This document shows, piece after piece, positions 43,904 to 58,547 of a stretch of 64,000 bases of DNA (position 1 is the first letter of the stretch; each line of letters begins with the position of its first letter). The notes under the pieces are model-generated. The model saw only the letters and a program-made list of their open reading frames with translations, did not search any database and was not told the DNA's origin. Position numbers and translations under genes: made by a program. The stretch comes from Caenorhabditis remanei (lineage: Eukaryota; Nematoda; Chromadorea; Rhabditida; Rhabditidae). The stretch spans positions 8,122,001-8,186,000 of the forward strand of contig NC_071329.1 in the NCBI RefSeq assembly GCF_010183535.1, in the 5' to 3' direction.

Positions 43904-46900
43904 ATGAGCGCCGACACTTCGGCACGTCTTCTACAGCTCGATCCATTACTTGAAGCAAAAAATCCAAATGTTAGAAATGAAGCGGCGGCAGCGTACGGTA
44001 AATTATCGATTTTGAGTGAAGATGTGAAAGAGGTAAATCATACATTTATTCACAGTTGAATTCATAAATGATTATCGCTTCAGAGCCTGAAAAAACACGC
44101 GAGTTCTCAAGCCTGGGACACTCGAGTTTCTGCCGGAAAAGCTTTGCAAGCCCTTCTTCAAAATGTTCCAGATTTTGAAAGAAAAAAGGTTTTGGCAAGA
44201 AGAAAAATAGTCTGATCATATCATGAATTTTTACAGGAGAATGAAAACTCGTCAGTTTCAGAACGAATTAAAAACATCGTCGTACTGAATGTGCAAAGAA
44301 ACTTTAAACCTCTTTTGAGTGATGATGAAAAATCATTGAAAGCTGGCAAAGAACGAGGGAATCAAAAGACACAAAGAGAAATTGTTGATCAGCATCTCGA
44401 ATACAATCGTGTCACTGGAATCAGCTCGGTATGAATTTTCTGTTAAAACGAAAATGAAAATTGCTTTTAATTACAGCAAAAGTTTCTGAGCGATGATGAG
44501 TTTCTTCACGAGGGAGTTTCAGAGCCAGAGTTACCTTCGACAAGCAAAGAGTTGTTGCAAGTTACAAAAACAGAGATAATAGAAGGAGAAATTGATGAAA
44601 ATTTCAATGATGATAGTGAAAGACTCAAAACTTTCTGGAAAGTACTGAAAGAGTTTGTAAATATGGTCGCTGAACAACAATGGTATACAAGGCACGGGGC
44701 ATCGATTGCAATTTGTCAAATAGCTACAACTTCATATGACAGGTGAAATAATTGTAGCTGATTTTTACTTTTTTGAGAATCCACGATTTCAGACTATCTT
44801 ATGAACTGATTGATACAATTCTGTACCTATTAATTCATGTACTCATTCTCGACAAGTTCAATGATTTCATCTCCGGCCGAAACGCAACTGCACCAGTCAG
44901 AGAACAATGTGCTCAAGCTTTGGTTCATATGCTTCGAAATACAGATGAAAAACGACGAGAAGTAGTGTTGGAAATCGTAGTTCAGATGGTCAGCACTCCG
45001 GGAGATGATGTGAGTAATTTTAAATAGTTCGTAAATACTATTCTTTATTTTTTAGAACTGGAACATTCGTCAATCCGGACTTCTTATTCTCAAGTATTAT
45101 TTTGCAATTGCACGCAATGACGATGATGATCACAAGAAGACATTCGATCGATGCTTCGATCTTGTCATTCAATCACTCGATGATCCAATTGATGATGTGA
45201 CCGGATGTGCAGTGAAAACACTAGCATCAATACTGTCGAACAAAGAAATTCCACAAGAAGAAATGAGTAAACTCGTAGAAAAAGTTATGAATCATGTATG
45301 GAAGTTACTGGATATAGAAGCAGCAAAAGAGCAACTGCGAGCTGGTCTCGACGCTCTTTGTATAGATCTATTAGAAATAGTGGAGTTATGGTTACGATGG
45401 AATCAAGAGCTTGGAATCAGTCGACAGAGTTTATTGACAATATGCTCAACTATTGATGCAGCATTTCCAGTTCGATGCGAGAAAATTGTGCAGCTGCTTG
45501 ATGCAGATATTGATAGACCTCAGCATGGAAAACTGACTGCTGAAGATGTTTTTATTATCATTAAACAACTATATCGGATTCTTCTTTTTGCACCGCCATC
45601 GGATTCTCTCGTGTTCTTAGAAAAAACATTCATAACATTCAGCAAGGTGTTTCGAACGTATCAGTGAGTTTCATTTCTTTTCTATAAACCTCAAGCAACT
45701 ATTTTCAGGCATATTCTTATAGAAAAAGGTGATGTAAGTCAGAAAGTTGGAAACTGGCTTGGATGTCTTCTTCTCGATCACCGTAATCCTCAAATCGATG
45801 TATTCGCATGCGATGTCGATGGAATTTCCAGTAACAATAAAACATCGACAGAGCTGATGTGTTCAGAAGAAATGAGATTTCTTGGAGAAAAGGAAAAAGA
45901 CAAAGTATATCTGACACGGAAGATACTATGTGCTAAGTTTTTAGCCATCATTCTGGAGGCTTTATATGAATCTGACGAAGAAATTCAGGGGCAAAAAGTG
46001 TACGTTGATAATTTAAATACTTTTATTCCATCGAAACCAGTTGTTTTCAGAGACATTGCTGTTCAATTACTCTTCATTCCATTCTTTCAATCGCGAACCA
46101 TAATGCACAATCTAGGAGTTTCGATTGTTGTCAACGAGTGGGCCGCTCTATATAGAGCAGCAGTTAATGCAAAAATCACAGAGAAACCGCCACCAATGAC
46201 AATCATACAACTAGCAGATTCAATTGTGAGAGGTCCTGGGAAGCAGTACGATGAGATGACAACTATTGTACATGGATTGACAAAAGATTGCAATGAATTC
46301 ATCGAATATTGTGTTGTACGAGGATTTGATCGAACGAGTACGGAAGCCACTGGAGGAGCGCCTGAAGACGTGAGCAAGGCAGCGTATTCGACAGTCCGAC
46401 CAAATCTGAAAACAGATAAACAACGAGAAGCAATTGATACAAGATACAACACGTTGTGTAGATCTATCGAAAATGCAAAAATGAATATTAAATCTAATGG
46501 AATGTAAGTTCATTATTTTTTTAAATTTAAAGTTAAATAATAATTTTCAGCCGTATTAATGCACTTTTGTCTTCTACTCTCTTCTATTTTGGAAATGCTC
46601 CTGAAAAGTTGACTCCACAAATCCGTCCAATCGTAGAAACGATGCAAACTGAAGAGAATGACGCAATGGCTTCAGAAGTGTTTCGTGGCGCCGTTCCCCT
46701 TCTTGTTATGTTCAGTTGGCCAAGAAATCCTCGTCCATACGTTAAAGTTTTGGCGAAAGCTCTCGATTCATTCTCAGGATGTTCTATTCGAATGCCAAAA
46801 GTTGGAGTTACAAGTCCCGGTAGTCAAACAACGATAATCAGTATGAGACGGATATGGGGAAAAGAAACAGAAGACGGATTTGAGGAGAATAACGGAATGG

Positions 46901-49532
46901 TCTCGGCGGAGAGTAGGAATGCTGAGCTATTCTTAACGGTGGGCTAACGTCACCAATGAACTTGAAATCATTCTTCTCCAGATTCTCTGTCAATTCAATG
47001 CCACGCAACTCGCCGAATTCTATTCTCATTTTGACTTGAGTGAAGACGTCGACCTGAATGTAGTAGATATATCGACTTGCCCAGAATAGTTTATTCGTTT
47101 TTTTTTCAGACTTTCCTAACCCGTTTGGAGCTTCACAATAGTCTTTGGAGTCGTGTTGGATCTCGGCTTTCGGAACAATCAACTGATAAAATCTTCAATT
47201 TACTTCCATCCGATGATCCTGCTATTCGATATGCGTTTGCGAAAGCCATTGAGACGTTCTGCAAGTCTTCGTGTGGAGATACTCTATCAAAATGTTATAC
47301 GAGACTTGTCATTCTTTCCCAAGATCTGAATAATGTAAACTCGAGATTAGCCACTGTTGAAGTTTTCCTTCGACTTTGTATGATGGATACATGTTATTTG
47401 AATGGATGGGCAACTCTATTGGCTCCTCCTGTGTTTCAACTTCTCACAGATCAGTGCGAAGCAGTTCGTGACGCCGCTGGAGAAGCGTTCCGTCGATTAA
47501 TTCCCGTCGTGACTCTTGAAAATCCGAACTTTGTGATCGAAGGGATCAGCGAAGAACTCACTAAAAAACGAGCGGAATACTCCAATTTTATCAATGTTCT
47601 CGGTGCACCGAGTAGCCTTCCACGTGTCATTCGAGAAGATATTACTGGAGGATTCGATACGAGTATGCTTCGAGAATATCAACTAGAAGGAATAACATGG
47701 ATTCGATTTTTGCGAACCTATGGACTTCATGGAATTCTTGCAGACGATATGGGTCTCGGAAAGACACTTCAGACAATGTGCTCCATCGCTTTATCCGTAG
47801 ACAAAGATGATCTAGACGAACGAAATAAATGTTCACTCATTGTCTGCCCTCGCACTCTCGTAGATCATTGGTGTCTAGAATGGAATCGATTCTTCCCCAA
47901 ACGAATTCCAGCAGTAAAGAATATTATAAGAGCTCAACGTGCAGAAATTTGTGTCATCCCTTATGACGACCTAAAATCTGCATACATTTCGTGAGTTTAA
48001 TTTGTTCGTCGCTCCCAAAAACTAATAATTGTATTCCAGAGATCGTGTCTGGAATTACATTGTTCTTGATGAAGGACACGTCATGCGAAACTCAAAACGA
48101 CGTGCCTGGAAGTTTGCAATTGAACTGGTCTGCAAAAGTCGACTTATCTTGTCTGGTACTCCAGTGCAAAACTCGTAAGCTCTCTTATTTCATCCAATTT
48201 TTAGTCGCCGTTTCACTTCAGGCCTGCTGATCTCTGGTCTTTGTTCGCATGGCTCATGCCGGGATATCTGGGAACCGAGAAACAATTCCGTAGTCAATTC
48301 CTCAAAAAGATCATGAAATGTCGACTACCGAAAGCAAACGAGCTCGATCTCAAGGCAGGTTCCGCTGCCATTTCACAACTTCATAAACTTGTTCTTCCCT
48401 TCATCATGCGTCGTTTGAAAACTGAAGTGCTCAAAGAACTCCCAGAGAAGAATGTTCAAGATTACGAATGTGAGCTCACTGACGATCAGAAGGATGTTTA
48501 TCGATTCATTGTCGATAGATGTACATCATCATATGAAGAACTCAAAAACAAGACTGGCATTTCGAGTCTTGTAACTTTGATTTCTCTCCGGAAGCTTACG
48601 GATCACACAATGCTTGTTTATGATACTTTATTGAAAATCGGAGCACCACAAGACATTCTCGCTAAAGCAAGGACCGCGAGGTCAGGAAAAATGGAGGCAC
48701 TGAAGCAGTTGTTGATTGAATGTGAAATTTGTAAGAATCCTGATGATGAAGTGTTACCAGAAGCTGACGAATTAGGCGGATTAAATGAAGCTGGACCCGG
48801 TCACAGAGCTCTCATTTTCTGTCAGTGGAAGACCTCGGCTAAACTTGTTTCGAATGCTTTGAGTAGTGGAGAATTCGGAAGTGTCGTATCACATTTAGTG
48901 CTAGATGGAGACGTTCCCGCTGGAGATCGAATGAAAATGGTCAATCGATTCAATGAGGACAAAACTATCGACGTTTTGATTCTAACAACACATGTAAGCG
49001 CTCTGAAATAATTCGTAATTACTCACTGTCTCGTTTCAGGTCGGTGGTGTTGGTCTGAATCTCACAGGTGCCGATACAGTAATCTTCCTGGATCACGACT
49101 GGAATCCAATGAAGGATTTGCAAGCCATCGATCGTGCTCATCGTCTCGGACAGACTCGAAATGTCAATGTATACCGACTGATTACACAAGGAACTGTTGA
49201 AGAGAAAGTGATGAGTTTGGCCAAGTTCAAACTTAATACAGCACAGGCTCTCATTGGCGCCGACAATACATCAATGATGACGATGGAGACTGGAGAACTG
49301 ATGAATATGTTCACGTTAGATGGCGATGAGCCGCTGAAAAAGGGAACAGGATCATCAGAGCCAGCTGCGAAAAAGAGCAAAAAGTGAGTGATGATTCTAA
49401 AAATTTCGAAAATCAACTTTTTTCAGAGCCTCAACATCTGGTGGTGCTTCAGAAGAAATCAATTTAGCAAGTATGTGGGACGAGAGTCAATACGACGACT
49501 TCCAAGTCGATAATTTCCTTCGAAACGCATAA
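43904..49532 (+). CDS. btf-1: BTAF1/Mot1-type Swi2/Snf2 ATPase (TBP-associated factor)
   Basis: Fourteen exons (43904-44032, 44084-44188, 44237-44428, 44477-44742, 44793-45009, 45056-45663, 45709-46503, 46551-46938, 46982-47059, 47110-47990, 48040-48174, 48222-48993, 49040-49383, 49427-49532), with matching phases throughout, give 1671 aa. The N-terminal two thirds is alpha-helical HEAT-repeat-like, starting [20 protein letters not shown] as in Mot1. The C terminus is a Snf2 ATPase: DDMGLGKT (about residue 1138), the DEGH box (about 1230), [31 protein letters not shown] and [12 protein letters not shown] (about 1551-1562). Known role: ATP-driven removal of TBP from DNA, in the nucleus. The exon 46982-47059 rests on a 43-nt intron (GTGGGC donor) and a 50-nt intron and is the least certain join. 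AATAAA at 49755. Confidence 0.93.
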
Positions 49533-49878
49533 ATCAACACAATTACCCTGTATCATGTGAAACCAATAACATACATATCAATTCCATATGTTAAACTTAT
49601 CATGTTCCATTGCATTTTAATCTTTCTTTTTCATTTTTCAATTTACATAGGTCATTTTTTCCTAAATATGGGTCTTGTTTCATCTTTCCATCCCCATGCC
49701 GCTGTCAATTTTTTTTTATTGTTCGTTGTGAAATTAACTACTTTTAAGAATTTTAATAAATTTTCCAAGTTTTCAAGTTTCAATAATAATGAGTCGTTGT
49801 CAACCAATCGACAAGTTTTCTATTTTAAACAAAATCAACAATAAAAAACATGAAACTGAAACTAGATGTTCCAGAAAA
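49533..49878 (+). other. Intercistronic region, probable operon spacer
   Basis: This 346-nt region lies between the btf-1 stop and the next same-strand ATG. AATAAA at 49755-49760 is followed about 115 nt later by the acceptor-like GTTCCAG at 49868-49874, five bases before the downstream ATG. Upstream poly(A) signal, about 100-nt gap and SL2 acceptor is the usual nematode operon arrangement. Confidence 0.5.
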
Positions 49879-50486
49879 ATGACTGAATCACCAAAAGACG
49901 TCGACCCTTGTCTGGCCTCATTGACCCACTTTGTGGATCACACCGATCAATTGGCGGAGCACACGATGAATTCAGTCGAGTGGGAAGCTATCGAAGTTCT
50001 GATGCCACGGATACTTCGGGTGAGTTAGAGGGAGTGCAGTGAGCAAAAAAAGAAGAAAAATTGCAGGGAAAATCGAAAGACGACGTGAAACAGTTGTTGC
50101 TGGCGGAGATTGACGGAATGTCGAAGAAGAGGCTGATGGCTGTGTTGGCTGGAGAAGAGTTAGAAGAATCGTCGAGTTCTGAAGAGGAGGACGAAGTTAT
50201 GGAAGAAGAGGAGGAGACGGCTGAAGGATCTCGAGCATCAGTGGATTCAGAGAAACCAATAAACGAGGAAAAACAAGAAGAAAGTAGTCCAGAGCCGATT
50301 CAAGCTGACAATAACGAAGTGGAAGAAGAGCCGGAAGAGGGAGAAATCAATGACAACGAGGAGATGAACAGATCAATAACACCTCCAGATCCATCACCGC
50401 CAAAATCTGAAGAGAAAGAAGAGGAATTAGATACTGATGAGGAGATCGATCGGCAGCTGGAGAGGGAGCTCGAAGATTTCATTTGA
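49879..50486 (+). CDS. CAAP1-like protein
   Basis: Exons 49879-50019 and 50067-50486 (47-nt intron GTGAGT...TTGCAG, phase 0) give 186 aa. Residues 35-75 (EAIEVLMPRILRGKSKDDVK, then LLAEIDGMSKKRLMAVLAGE) match the pattern of the conserved core of animal CAAP1 (caspase activity and apoptosis inhibitor 1): a short helix, MLP-like turn, a helix, then the L-x-x-M-S-K-K-R-L helix. The remaining 100 residues are almost all Glu/Asp/Ser with Pro, ending LERELEDFI, and are probably disordered. The biological role in worms is unknown. Probably co-transcribed with btf-1. The acidic tail is compositionally biased, so only the core supports the family call. Confidence 0.7.
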
Positions 50487-53179
50487 TTCAAATAACTACT
50501 CAACAATATTGTTTTCTCTGTGAATTATAATGTTATCCCTATTAATTAAAGATCTTATTTATTCTCCATTTTACGAAATTCAAAAAGTATAGAGTATTTC
50601 TGTATATGACGACAGAGGACATCAGCGAAGACGTCGAAGTTGTTGATGATGATGATGAGAATATATGACCTACAACAACACAACACACATACATATTTCT
50701 TATCCGTCCTTATTTTTCATCATCATATATAATTCCATTAAGAGAAGAAGCATATCCTCATATGGTTCTCCTAGACGACATTTCCCGGCTTTCTCCGAAT
50801 ATTCTTTTTTTGGGTTCAGCAGTCTGAATTTCGGACTTGAACTTTTGTAGAATCCCTAGAAGTGTTGTATCAAAAATATATTTGAAAAAGAGAGTTTTAT
50901 GTGTGCAGTTTATTCTAGAAACATTATCCAGTCATCCATGAATAACAGGAAATGAATGTTCCTGGTTTGACGGTTGGAATGGAAAAAAGAAGAAGCCACG
51001 AGTTTTTTCGTTTTGCAAATTTTTTTCAAATATTTTTTGTTTGAGTCATAGACAAAGTGATATAGTCTAGACAGTCTTCTATTTTAATATTCTGGCCTTG
51101 TTATCAGAAGAGGTGAGTCAACTGAACTTGCATTGAGCATTGAGAGTTTTTAAACTTCTTAAAAGAAGTTTAAGAAATTCAAAATATTTTGAGAATTTCG
51201 TAAAAATGAAATCAATCTGTAAAAAGTTAATCTAAGATTTCAGTTTTGAAATCATCTCAAGTTTATCATACAAAAAATAACATAATCTCGTGATACAGTC
51301 TACGGTTTCTCAAAGTTCGAAAATGAAGTGACGATTCTCTCGGCATACTTTTCAGCACTGTTTTCTGCTGAAAACACATTTTTCTTCGGCTCAGATTATA
51401 TACGTTTTGTAGAAGAAGTCTTAAGATTTAGTTTCGAAGTTGATAAAATTTATGCAAAACACTTTCACCAAAATGTATGTAAAAATCCGCCGAAGCGGCG
51501 GTTGTAAAAGAAAATATCCGACTTCCATCTCCTATTTCTGATACTTAGGTTTTTCTGAATGAACACCCTTACACTATTGACACGAACTTTTTTCTGGAAA
51601 GTACTGTAGCTCATCCAATAATTGTATATTTAGATTATTAAACAATAGCACTTGCTCAATATCTTCTTCATTCTGCTTCATCATTCCATAATTTTCAATA
51701 TTTATCCGACAAACAATGAATAATGAAAACTTCTAAATTACGCCTTGTCCCCACTACTTTTCCCAGTTTTCCAGAAGTCTCGTCCTAGTTTTTCCATCGT
51801 CGTTTCAATCAATTATTCATCTGAAAAAGCGCATTCGAAGAGGTGTTTGGATGCGTTGTCTATAATAATTAGTCACTACGAATGAGTGAGAAATGAGTCA
51901 AAAAGAAGATACTTTTACATGAGAAAACAAATTAAATACAGACGATTCCTACTTCGTATTGTTACTTTTTTATTTTTCATTTTTTCTCTTTTCCCCAAGG
52001 TGATTGCTCCATTTTCGATATATCTATCTATCTAGTTATTTTGTTTTTTACGTTTATTTTCCTCTTTTTTCATGTCAATCAACTTCGAATTGCCTTGTTT
52101 TTTGGTACGTTTTATCTCGAATTCTAATCAGTCTTGTGGAAAATAAAAATAGGAGAAAACTATTCAAAAAGGTCATTATTTTCTGAACACAGAGATCGTA
52201 GTTTTGGAAAGGATTACTGTAGTTTAAGCACCCTGCATATCCATCCTGGCTTCCCTAAAGTATATGTTTTCGAAGTGAATTTTTCCCAATCTCATGTGAC
52301 TTTTTTACAGAATACTGCTCTGCTAGTCGATCCCTTTCAGTCCCCTTCAGGAACTCAAAAAATCATTTATTTTCGAAAACCCGAAAAGACAACAAAGATC
52401 TGATCAGAGATATTCCGTCTATAGACTGAATGACGTGGATTATCTTCTTAAAATCTCTAAAAGAATGTTCTAAAAACAAATTTATCTGAATGTTACGAAT
52501 CTTTGATTGACTAAAAATTAATTCTAATTTTCAGTTCCTTATTTATCTGAAAGGAGTACAAAAATCATTTAACTCAACAACAAACGATACAAAGTCTCTG
52601 AAAACGACAAGTTAGAGTTCTCTGAAATGAGGAAAGAAACAGTCTAGTCGAGGTATTCAGAATTAGAAATAGAAGAAGAAGTCAACGTCATTTGTCTGAG
52701 ATTTCGAATAAATTTTCAGTTTCTGAGAAAGGAATCAAACACCTGAAGAGTGTTTTTATGATGTTTTAAAGGACTAGGAAGTAATAATTGTTCCGTATTC
52801 GAAACATTAGGAATAGCTGTCTGTTTAAACATTCCAAGTATTCCATTTCCCAAGAAACAGTCTGTGGGTTTCAGATAAAAACCAATAGTGTGGCGTTCCC
52901 ACCATTCCAATTTTCATTCCAATTTCGATTAAATGTCTAGAAATTGTTCGCCTTCTAGAATTCATTTCTCATCATGTCTGCCTAGAAAAACTACTAATGA
53001 TCGTACGTTTCGAATTTATCATTTTCTGGTTTGAGCTACAATAAAACTCTTTAAATCTTCTTGAGCTAGCTATAAAAATTGTGACTTGCAGACTTTTGTG
53101 TGAGCTGATATCATTTGAGCTGCTTTTCCTGAATTTCAGATAAACAATTCTCAGAGTTCAACAATTTATTCGTGAAGTT

Positions 53180-53246
53180 CATGAAATTTTGGACTCATTG
53201 AGTTTTTTTTGGACTCATCAGTTCATGAAATTTTGGACTCATTGAG
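53180..53246. repeat. Short direct repeat
   Basis: The sequence TTCATGAAATTTTGGACTCA followed by TTGAG occurs twice, about 43 bp apart, with a partial copy (TTTGGACTCATCAG) between. A local tandem duplication of non-coding DNA. Confidence 0.6.
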
Positions 53247-56200
53247 ATTTGACTCTGTTATTCTTTTTAGAATGGTGGGAATGAGATTTTAAAATAAAAG
53301 ACGGTATTTTCGACTTCATAGTTCACGATACCCAGCTTTCCAGTTTCTTCATCTACATCCCTTCAATTGTGTTCCCTGATTCCCCAACTCCAATCTGACG
53401 TCCATCCCCATTCCCAAAACAAACAAAAGTAGAATCCACGTGACAACATCTTCTAGATTTCTGAACTCCATCTCCATCTCTGTCTCCATATTTTCAGAAC
53501 ATCCATCCAACCCAAATTCTCCTCCAAAAAACTTCATTATTCTATTCATATCTCTATTCTCCATTGACTTCAAACCAAATTGTTTTCGCCTCCATTTTTA
53601 GAATCTATTAAGCTAGTTTACCTCCTGTGGTTTCCAAAAAACTCGTACTAAATAGTATGGATTTGTGTTCATTTTCCACTTTTCCAATCCCAAAAAACAA
53701 CCCAATTCTAGCTTTATTGATAGATTTCGGTTGCATTTTACGAGTCTGTTTTTCTCTGAAAAATCTTTCTTTGCGTATGCTGAAAATGACGATGATGATG
53801 ATGTGAATGGTCAGTACGAATGTTGTTCTGAAAATAGAAATTGTGATACTTTTCTGAAAAAAATTGGAAATGGAAAAATGAGTGGAAAGGAGATGTTAAT
53901 TAGATTCTTTGAAGAAGAAATAAAGGAATCAAAGTGGGAGATTAGGTGGGTGAAAGAGTCAGGAATTGAAGAGTCAATAACCAAAAATGACGTGGAGAAA
54001 AAGAACAAAAAGTATCTTCTGGTTTCTAATGAGTCAGTTTGAAATTAGGAAATGAAACATATAGGAATTCTGGCTGAGATGACAAAGTGAAACTTATAGT
54101 TACTGAAACCAATTGATGTGAATGAAAAACTGAAGCTCTGGGGATGTCAAATCTGTATCCGAATTCTGGCAAACATTAGAATGAACCGATCTACACAGCT
54201 TCTAGTTGATTTCCGTTCGATTCTGGTATTTTTTATCACTTTACTCGATTCCCACCCATCATACCAATAATTTCAAAAACGTCAATCCAATCTCCCAACC
54301 ACCCACTCCAATTGTTCTTTCATTTCCACCAAGAAGATCTGAGAGTTCAGAATGACCAATGTCATTTTTCTCCTAAAAAGTGGTTTGTCCTTTCACTTTG
54401 TCTATCTAAATGCCACCCACAAAAAGGTTGAAAGTCGTTTTGGGATATTTTGATTTTTTGAAAAAAAAAGAAAAGAAGTTAGAGTAAAATAAGGATTTCG
54501 AAGAATGAAGAAAACTATTAAAATCCCAAAAATAATAATGATGGCGTCATCGAAAAAAACAGAGCCAAGGTGGTGGCTTTCTGAATTTAGAATCAAAAAA
54601 CGGGCGGTCTGAGTTGTGAAAGAAGGCATGTTGCTGAGAAGTCGAATTAGACGTAGCGTCTGGTGATAAAGATTACTGTTTCGGTATCAGTGCACAGTAA
54701 CCTGTTTTTTCGACAAAAACGAGATATACTAGGTAACTTACTTCTGAAAGGAGTTACAATATGGCGCGATCAGAAAATCAGTGAGACGTTGATAGGTTCA
54801 ACATATTTTTAAATGTTGTTGACATTCAGACATTCAGACACTCTCATTCAGAATTCCTGACTCAATCCTGCACCTAACGACTTTCTGTTTCATCTAGATC
54901 TAGTCTTTTTCATCGTAAACTTTAGTCTCTCAGTCTACAAAAAGATGTTCTTTGAGATAACTCTAATTAGAGTTCATGACTCATTTCGGACCTTTCGTAA
55001 ACCAACTTTTTGTCCTCTTGCTCTATTCTTTCTTCTTTTTTCTTTACAATAACCACCCTGTAAAATAAGTGTCGCCGTGGTTTGTGTTCTGTCACTTCTC
55101 TCTTTCATTTTCCTTTTTTCGAATGTTTCCATTTCTTTTCTCTTTTCTCCTTTTGTGTGTGTCGTTTTCTTTCATACATTTATGCATTTTCTTTGTGTGA
55201 AAAAGCTGTAAAGAGCACCATCTTGGGCTCTACGACAACACAAAAAAGGAAGAAGAAGAACAGAAAGACTGCAGTTAATTGCGAAGAAAAAGGAATGGTC
55301 GGGGTGGAGAAAAGGGAAAAAAGAAGAGTCCCCCGGAAGAGGAAATCCCGGAGAAAAGCGAGAAAAAATAGTTGTCGCCTCGTCTTCCTTCCCTCCTTCT
55401 TGGATCAAAAAGTGAAGAAGAAGAACTGGAACTCATCGGAGTATTGTTTTCAGATCCTCTTCTTTCCTAGTTATTTATTTTCTTCCAGGAAGACTTTTTA
55501 GTATTCTGATTATTTACTTTATTAACTTTTTGTTTTCCAAGTCAGGGCATTCTTAGGCATAAAAATGAGCAAACCATCCTCCTTAATAAGGCTTCCCAAC
55601 GATTCCCACTCATTTTTATATTCATGATTTCTTGGGAAAAATCTACCAATAGCTTTTGAAAATCTATTCAAGACGCTAGTAAACTGACTGAAACAACTAT
55701 TTCCTGATCTTGGATTCATTTTGTCTCAAACATCTGATTCTTATGAATTCAAATTAATATTCAATCGGTTTGAGTTATGATGGGTTTTTTTGTGTCGTAG
55801 ATCCTATAAAACCTACATTTTGAAATTGTTTAATTTTGAAAATCTCCCTGCAATCCATTCGAAAACTGCAAAAGTGTATGTTATTCCCAATTCTTTTTTC
55901 ATTTTTAGTGAAAGTCTACATTGTACATATTCCAAAACCCATAAAACCCGAGGTCAAGTGGTCTATGTGCGGAGCCACGTGCTCTCGACATGCCTAGTTT
56001 GTCGGCTACACTATATTCTTCATATGGAGAGAATGAAATGCATGAGACAGATTCAATGACCTTACTGGATCAATGAACTGTTCAATGGACTAGAACAACT
56101 TGGTTTTCGGATGTTTCTGGAATCACGAGATCGTCGGGCCCTGAGACGTCCCTGACTTACCTGAACAACTTCATTATCTGTTATACTAAACAATGAATTC

Positions 56201-58547
56201 CAATCCTCTCATCGAATTGTTCTGGATCACATTTTGTTCTTCATTGTGCTCATTATGCTCATTCTGAGACAATCTGTTAAGCTCTCCATTACTCATCACC
56301 TCTTCATAACTTTTCTCTCAAACCTAAGATCCCCCTCACCCTTTCTTCTGAATCCATTCTTCTTCTCATGCATTGTTCCTCCCTTCAATTCCATATCTCG
56401 TCATCTTTCGGGGGTTTTCCCTTGGAACCAAAGAAACAAAAACTATATGGTTTTCCCTTTTTTTCACATAGAGAGTGGTTGATCCATGCATTTCCAATCG
56501 TCTTCTATTCCTTCTTTTCTTGTCTCTCTCTGTTTTTTTTTTCATCCAAGAGAGGGCACTCATCAGGTTTTTGTGTGGTTCAGTGAGCCGCTCGGATGAC
56601 AGACTAACTAGTCAGAATTTATCATTTCATATAATTTCTTCTTCTTTTTTCCTTACTTTTTGTTCTTCAAAAAGTTTGATGAAAACTAGAGAAAAGGTAC
56701 GAAAATGAATGAGCAATGAACCACTTTATTCAAACAAACTGGGTGGTTTCTCTGCTCTCTAAACTTTCGATTTTTGAAATGTCACTATTTTTGAAAAGGT
56801 CAAATAGGCTCTGGTTTCTTAGAGTGACTTGTTTTTGTTGTCCTTTTTTGAAGAAACATTTTATTTTTGGTATATTTAGAAGCATGATACATTAAAAAGC
56901 GGGGGAATTTTTCAAACTATTTGAGTTGTTTGACTAAAGTTGAAAGTACTGAAAAATACGATGGCAGGAACAATGAACAGGAAACTTTTTGTATTGGGAA
57001 TACAAAGAAAATCGAGAAATTCCTTCCGGGTTTGAATAAGTTCGAGTTCACAACCTTTGAAGTATTTGTCATATTTCAAAGATTCATACAGTTTTCAACT
57101 ATTTACACAGGTACTTATAGACAAAAGATAAAATCAGACGATTCAAAGTAGTACTTCTACATAGAAACAGTTGCGGTAAGTTTTTTCTGAAAATCATTTC
57201 TGAAAACCGGCGAAGTGGTCACTCGAACCAAATTACAGTACCAATTAAAACTTTTTTCATTTCCGTTGTTTTCGGTGGAAAATTCCCAAGTTCGAGAGTT
57301 CGTCTCGGTGTCACTTTTTGTTTCTTAATGGCAACTTTTGTAGGAGTTTTAGGTCAAACCTAGAGCTTTACTATTGTAGTTAAAAACCGCTTTGTACGAG
57401 ATCTTTCAGAAAAGTTACAGATCAGCACTTTTCTTCTCCGATTTCAGTCCAAAATAATTAAATTTTGGAGCTGTATGAATTAGAAACTCTCTATTAGAAA
57501 CGCTGCTGGTTTTTTGATCTTCCCCATTCTACTTCCTTCTTCCTGCTCTCATCTGGATCCCCCTTCTGTGATTCTTCTCTCCAAAAACTCTGTGTTTATC
57601 TGCCTCTCCCACCACCAGATAAATGCGGAATTGAATCGTTCATTGACCAATTGAAATTCTTCATCCTACACATCCGGTTAACTACGTAACCTCTTTTTTT
57701 CGACCGGACCTTACTTCATTTCTCTTTTCCTCTTCTCACTCATCCCCCTCCCACCTCATGTCTATTTCTATCCGATCTGTGCTCATTTGAAAACCGAAAA
57801 AGAGAGCACTAAACTTGGGTAAACTAGCAGTTTGTACACATTTTACATTTCAAAGTTTTAATCGACTCTCATCCTTTTCCCGGTTTTTGCAACAGGAGAA
57901 TTCGTCCATTCGTGAAAAACGAGTAACCTGCTGGCATTTTGAACGGAAAAAGTCCCGATTCTGCCGGAGAAAATGATGGAGAAGTGTGAAAAGAGAGAAC
58001 AAAAAAACCTCTTTCTTTTTGTCTTTTTAGAATGACGACTCTTCACTTCAGAAATGCCAAATCACCTGTCAAACACTCCCTCGCATTGACGCTTTGGAAT
58101 TAGACTATTTACTCGTCATCACGTTTTTTGATAATTCTGAATTCTGAACTCGAGAAATGATGAGGTAGAAAACAGAGATTCAAAGGCAATAACAACATCC
58201 ATCATTTTCTGGAAGTAGGACTCCGAACGAGGTGGGAAGTGACGAAGAACGTCTATATTTTTCTTATTTTTTGAACTGGGAGGAAGGCAAAGTTATTGGA
58301 AAGAAAAAAAAGAAATAATTCAAGATGGGGTCAGAAATAACTGATTGGTAAGCCAGATCGAGAACTCGAGATTAGAGAGCCGCTGGCGCGCCGCAGACGC
58401 GTCTAGAACCCCTGCTTTGAATGGTGTATAGAGTAATGGATTCTGAATTTGTTCTCTATATTAATTCGTTCCGAAGTTTTTTAAAAGAAGATTCAAATAG
58501 TCCAAATTTAGTATAACTCATGTCATTTTGTGAAAACAATCCATTTT

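Noticed and set aside
50608..50670. Short acidic ORF beginning MTTEDISEDVE downstream of the CAAP1-like gene
   Set aside because: Only 20 codons, inside the likely 3' UTR, with no splice sites; probably chance.
53665..54042. 125-codon plus-strand open frame
   Set aside because: Lys/Glu/Phe-rich with AT-driven codons, no splice partners and no recognisable motif; compatible with chance in AT-rich DNA.
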